A stretch of DNA of 64,000 bases, from assembly GCF_963966145.1 (NCBI RefSeq), contig NC_091047.1:20150001-20214000 (forward strand), read 5' to 3'. The DNA is from Tenebrio molitor. Lineage: Eukaryota > Arthropoda > Insecta > Coleoptera > Tenebrionidae. The position numbers and the translations under genes were made by a program. This document shows positions 60,386-64,000 of this stretch, piece after piece (positions within the stretch are counted from its first letter, which is position 1; every line of letters starts with the position of its first letter). The notes beneath the pieces were generated by a model. The model ran no database searches and was not told the DNA's origin. It worked only from the letters and a program-made list of their open reading frames with translations.

Positions 60386-61529
60386 GCAACAATTGAAAAT
60401 TATATTTATTTAAGAGTGAGGTTAGATTTAAACAGCTGATCTGTGACCACTGATCTGTAATCCGTGGTGCGTTCACAATCGACTCTTCAACACCTACTTT
60501 GAGGGTAAATTTAAATGAACACCCGATATTCTGAATTGTGGATGCGTTTATATGTATTTGATCAGTCTCCATGCGAAAATAATTCTTCCGGCAGTACAGT
60601 TTCAAAATATGCAAAATTATTGTTTCCGGATATCGTTTTTAAAGGGCAATAAACAGCCGTTGTATAAATCATTAATTTATCAGAAATACGGCGCAACAAA
60701 GAGCCCAACATAAACAGATCAATAATAACAAAACACATAAAAATTAACACGCAAATAGAGAATAAATTATTTTAGAGAAAAATGGACGCGCCACACTAAA
60801 CCCAACACCCCCGAAGGTTTTTTGGAAAATCCATCGTCATCTCGTTGATTGGAAGAGAAAAATCAGCAGGGCGCGCGATGCAAACAAATCATCCCCATTA
60901 TTTTTTCTCCTAGGATATTTGTTCAGCAAAAATGAATTCCATTATAATCTGTACTCCGGATTTTCGTGAGTTTGTGAAATCAGAGTGGCTCGGTAACGGC
61001 ATGGTGATGGGGGCAAGAGAGAATAACGAGATGTAAATTGATTCCGGCGGCTTCTGGGGTTGAAATTGCTGAACTTTACCTAAGATGAATCATCTAAATT
61101 GCGGCTTGGTTAACTTTTTTTTCATATTTTATGCCGGCAAAAAGGGGCCGCAAGATGCCTCGGCTCGATTGCGGGCGGCAAATTAGTAAACAATTCGGGG
61201 CCGTGAGTGTCCCGAAATTAAAAAATTCCACTTGTGGGGCGATTTAATCCGGCGATGGTACCGTCCCATATATTTGTCGAAAAATCCGGCGTAATTGAAA
61301 AGAAAATACCCAATTTTCCGCAAATTAGTTTGCGGGCAAAATGAAAAAATCCGCGTTGTACTTTAATTTTCCTCTCACGTCTTCTGTCACTTCGGGTTAT
61401 TATACAGGAATTTAAGTTTAATTTTATTTTCGGAGTATCGCTTAAGTAGGATATATTCACAGGAGGGGTTTACCAGATCATTTGAATAAACGTTTTGCAA
61501 ATTTGGCGGATTTTCAAGGGCCGGTATGT
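60386..61529. other. Non-coding spacer
   Basis: G+C content rises towards the right end, leading into the GC-rich patch. No gene recognised. Confidence 0.35.
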
Positions 61530-61700
61530 CATTATGCAAAGCACTGCGTGTCCCTGCCCTGCGTGATACACACACAAAACCCCCGCAAAGCCGCCGCACG
61601 AGGCCCTTCTGTCTTGCACCCCACGCGGGCCGCCCCCTGCGTCGGACAAGGATGGCGCGCCGCCACCGTGCAGCCGTCCACCTGCGCTACGCTTTTTACA
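61530..61700. other. GC- and CpG-rich island
   Basis: Roughly two thirds G+C by eye with many CpG, in a window that is otherwise strongly AT-rich. Words such as GCCGCCGCACGAGG, ACGCGGGCCGCCCCCTGCG and GGCGCGCCGCCACCG cluster here. It overlaps open frames on both strands without a known domain. It could be a promoter or first exon, a conserved regulatory element, or GC-rich repeat DNA. Confidence 0.45.
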
Positions 61701-64000
61701 AATATTAGCCTGGCTTTTTAGTTTCGTGTACAGTCCGTCCGACTTGTTCAAAAATTGATTGCAGCCAACGACATGCCACATTCTAAACAACTCAGGTATG
61801 CATAGGGCAAAGCGGATCTATCTGACCCACAAAAACACGATTGGTTCGAGCTTAATAATGAATTGCAAATAAAGCGGAGGGTACAGTCTACGGTAGATTA
61901 TATGGCGTTCGCATAGACCGGAATTAAGATGCAGCGCTGCTAGTCCGAGCGGATTCCGGCTCGAATCTCTTTTTGCAATTTTATTGCTGATTAAACTTGA
62001 CATACATTTGTGCTTGTTCGAACCCGCAATGGAAACATTTAAAACGTGCGTCTCGAATTGGCGCCTAACCTGCTTATTAAAAAACACCACTATAATGAGC
62101 TTTTGTAATGAAACACTGATAGCTAATTGGCTGGCAAGTTCCAGAATTATTATTTTATTCTCACGTAAACAATTAGAGGGCTTAATCCTCTGGAAGCATG
62201 CTAGGACTTCGTGTGTGAAATTACATATAATTAGGTGCACATGTTTTTGGTGCGACACAATATGCCTTTTAACAAATATTTTTATGTTTGTCAAATTAAA
62301 CATATCTTTTCAGCGTGTTGAAAATATAAAACGAATATTTTATTTATTTTGTAAAAACTAACTGCAGGCATTATTATTTCCTGGAATTTACTACGACCTA
62401 CTGTAATTTATATTGTCTGTAAACTGTGATATTCATAAATTCTAATAACTAATTAAACAGAGGAAACTTTTTTCGACTTTCTTGATTGAAACAGATTGTC
62501 TGTCTAATAAATCTTGTACGTTGTTAGTTAATATTTTTAATCAAATGCAAGGATAAGTTTCGAGATAAATTCGAAGTTCGTAACAATATTTTTCCTAAAA
62601 ATCACCAACCAGAATGAATCGATAACAGTTTGTGGGTTTGTCACAATCATCTTCCATTATCTCAAACAAAACATTTGTCCAATTTCTATATGTTCCTCCT
62701 TCACATTAAAACAAGAATTATGTTTGCTGCAATATTTGAATCTGCCTCTGTTGTTGGATTTCTTAAGCATGAATCGTCGAAGCTTAAATGTTGCTTGTCA
62801 TATTTAGAACCAAAATGTCAAATGATTTTTCTATTATATTGAGTAGGTGAATTTGTGTCTGCATTTAAGAAGAAATTATCAGATTGTTTCTTAATGTATT
62901 AAGACATTTTTTGTCTCGTTACTGATATTTATGAATTTATTTAAAATGGAAGAGTTGCCAATGTTATTTTGGGACTTTCTAGTAGACTTCTTCATTCTTA
63001 TATTTACTATTACACTTATACAGTGTGTCGCACTTAAAATGAAAACGCCTTGACGTTTTCGTTAGTTGTAGGAGTAGTTATTTGAATTTTTTGCACAATA
63101 ATAGGACTTCATAAGAAATTAACAGAAAAACTTATTCAAAATTCAATGTTGACTCCCTTTCGATTTTCAACGTTTTACGTTTTAATTTTAGTGCAAATTT
63201 TGCATTGAAATTCAGTATGTGGTATCAGAATTGCATTTTAAACAACTTTCTTTGATAACTTCTTTCGATGAAGCGGAATATCGAGAATCGGCCCCATTTC
63301 TGAGACGCAGTTGGTTGCGTTCACAACTTATAGTTCAGTTAAGTGCATGAAAAGATGCACTTCATGGAGTTCCAGGACTGTATAAAAATTCATATCTGTA
63401 AAATAAAATTATTTACTTTGAAAAATCAAACACTGGTAAGTCACTTTATTTTTCATCCCTTTTTTCGCTAATTGGAAGCTAACAGATGCCAAAATCTCAA
63501 ATTCACGCTTGAAGATGACATCGATAATAATTTCTGAACTCATGTAAGAATAATAGAATATTGTTGTACTCCCGCAAGATACATAATATGGTGGATTTTT
63601 AAGCATAAATATGCCATTTTAGAATCATTATGGCAGTTATAAAGTTGGAAACCATTGAAGCATATTTCAACTTGGGAAATACGAAAGTTTTAATCAATAA
63701 CTTAATGCAATTAGTATCACTAAAACAGTTGTATTTTGCAGCATGAACCCAGAATCGATGCCAATGAAATAACACTGTCTACATGCGATGGTATTACTTT
63801 ATCGAAATGTACTACAAAAAGTTTAATACCTACTACAGCGACATTCCAAATTTTAATATTACCACAAGAAATGATGAGATTCAAACTAAATGTTGAATTT
63901 TTTAGTGTACTGCCTGAAAAACTCCTCCCTTTCTGTAAAATATTCTAAAAATCATAAATAAATAAAGTATTCGCCCAAGTAAAATTCTTCTGGGCACAAA
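61701..64000. other. Non-coding stretch with long open frames on both strands
   Basis: 61818-62303 is open for 161 codons on the minus strand and 61984-62361 for 125 codons on the plus strand. Neither has a recognisable domain, and both cannot easily be real. A CAGTGTGTCGCAC word near 63020 resembles the ends of other inverted-repeat elements, but I found no partner. Nothing else was seen. Confidence 0.35.

Noticed and set aside
61930..61975. tRNA-like 3' half (CCGGCTCGAATC near a run of T)
   Set aside because: Only a weak B-box-like word is present; no matching A box, anticodon arm or acceptor stem could be found.
63015..63380. Possible inverted-repeat element starting ACAGTGTGTCGCAC
   Set aside because: The candidate partner near 63375 pairs over only about six bases, so no element can be defined.

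Overview
This window looks like insect nuclear DNA, probably from a holometabolous insect. It is strongly AT-rich and non-coding. It carries an insect-type Ty1/copia element, mariner-type fossils, an ant/beetle-style APE LINE, and many short inverted-repeat elements with TA-CAGGGTG-like ends. I found no convincing host protein-coding exon, tRNA gene, CRISPR array or bacterial feature. The order of insect cannot be fixed from what I can read. The window reads as a gene desert or the inside of a very large intron, filled with mobile elements of several ages.

Layout: 1-2806, unannotated AT-rich DNA. 2807-5702, a complete but internally deleted copia retrotransposon with identical 165-bp LTRs, a CCTTT target duplication, a primer site for the anticodon arm of initiator tRNA-Met, and a gag-protease-integrase ORF. 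Reverse transcriptase and most of RNase H are missing. 6690-7221, a decayed mariner transposase. 13-15 kb, two MITE families. 19.7-21.24 kb (minus strand), a 5'-truncated but largely open LINE tail with a YLDD active site, a zinc knuckle and a PD-type endonuclease-like domain. 22.9-25.1 kb, three adjacent inverted-repeat elements, including an 838-bp foldback. 28-30 kb, a larger MITE and a second Tc1/mariner fossil. 32-38 kb, two 5S-rRNA-like sequences, further MITEs and copies of a LINE/SINE 3' end. 43.9-45.1 kb, the 5' end of an APE LINE, cut off inside the endonuclease. 47-58.7 kb, scattered repeat copies and a possible 1.2-kb DNA transposon with a small acidic ORF. 60 kb, a third 5S-like head inside a tandem duplication. 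61.5-61.7 kb, a GC-rich island.

The elements depend on one another for mobility. The copia copy lacks its own polymerase yet appears to have inserted very recently, so a complete relative probably supplied reverse transcriptase. The MITEs and the foldback encode nothing and would need a transposase in trans. The 5S-like sequences and the LINE-tail repeats look like SINE material moved by LINE machinery. The most interesting points are the RT-less recent copia with half-tRNA priming, the 5S-derived SINE candidates, and the shared CAGGGTG-like ends of otherwise different foldback families.
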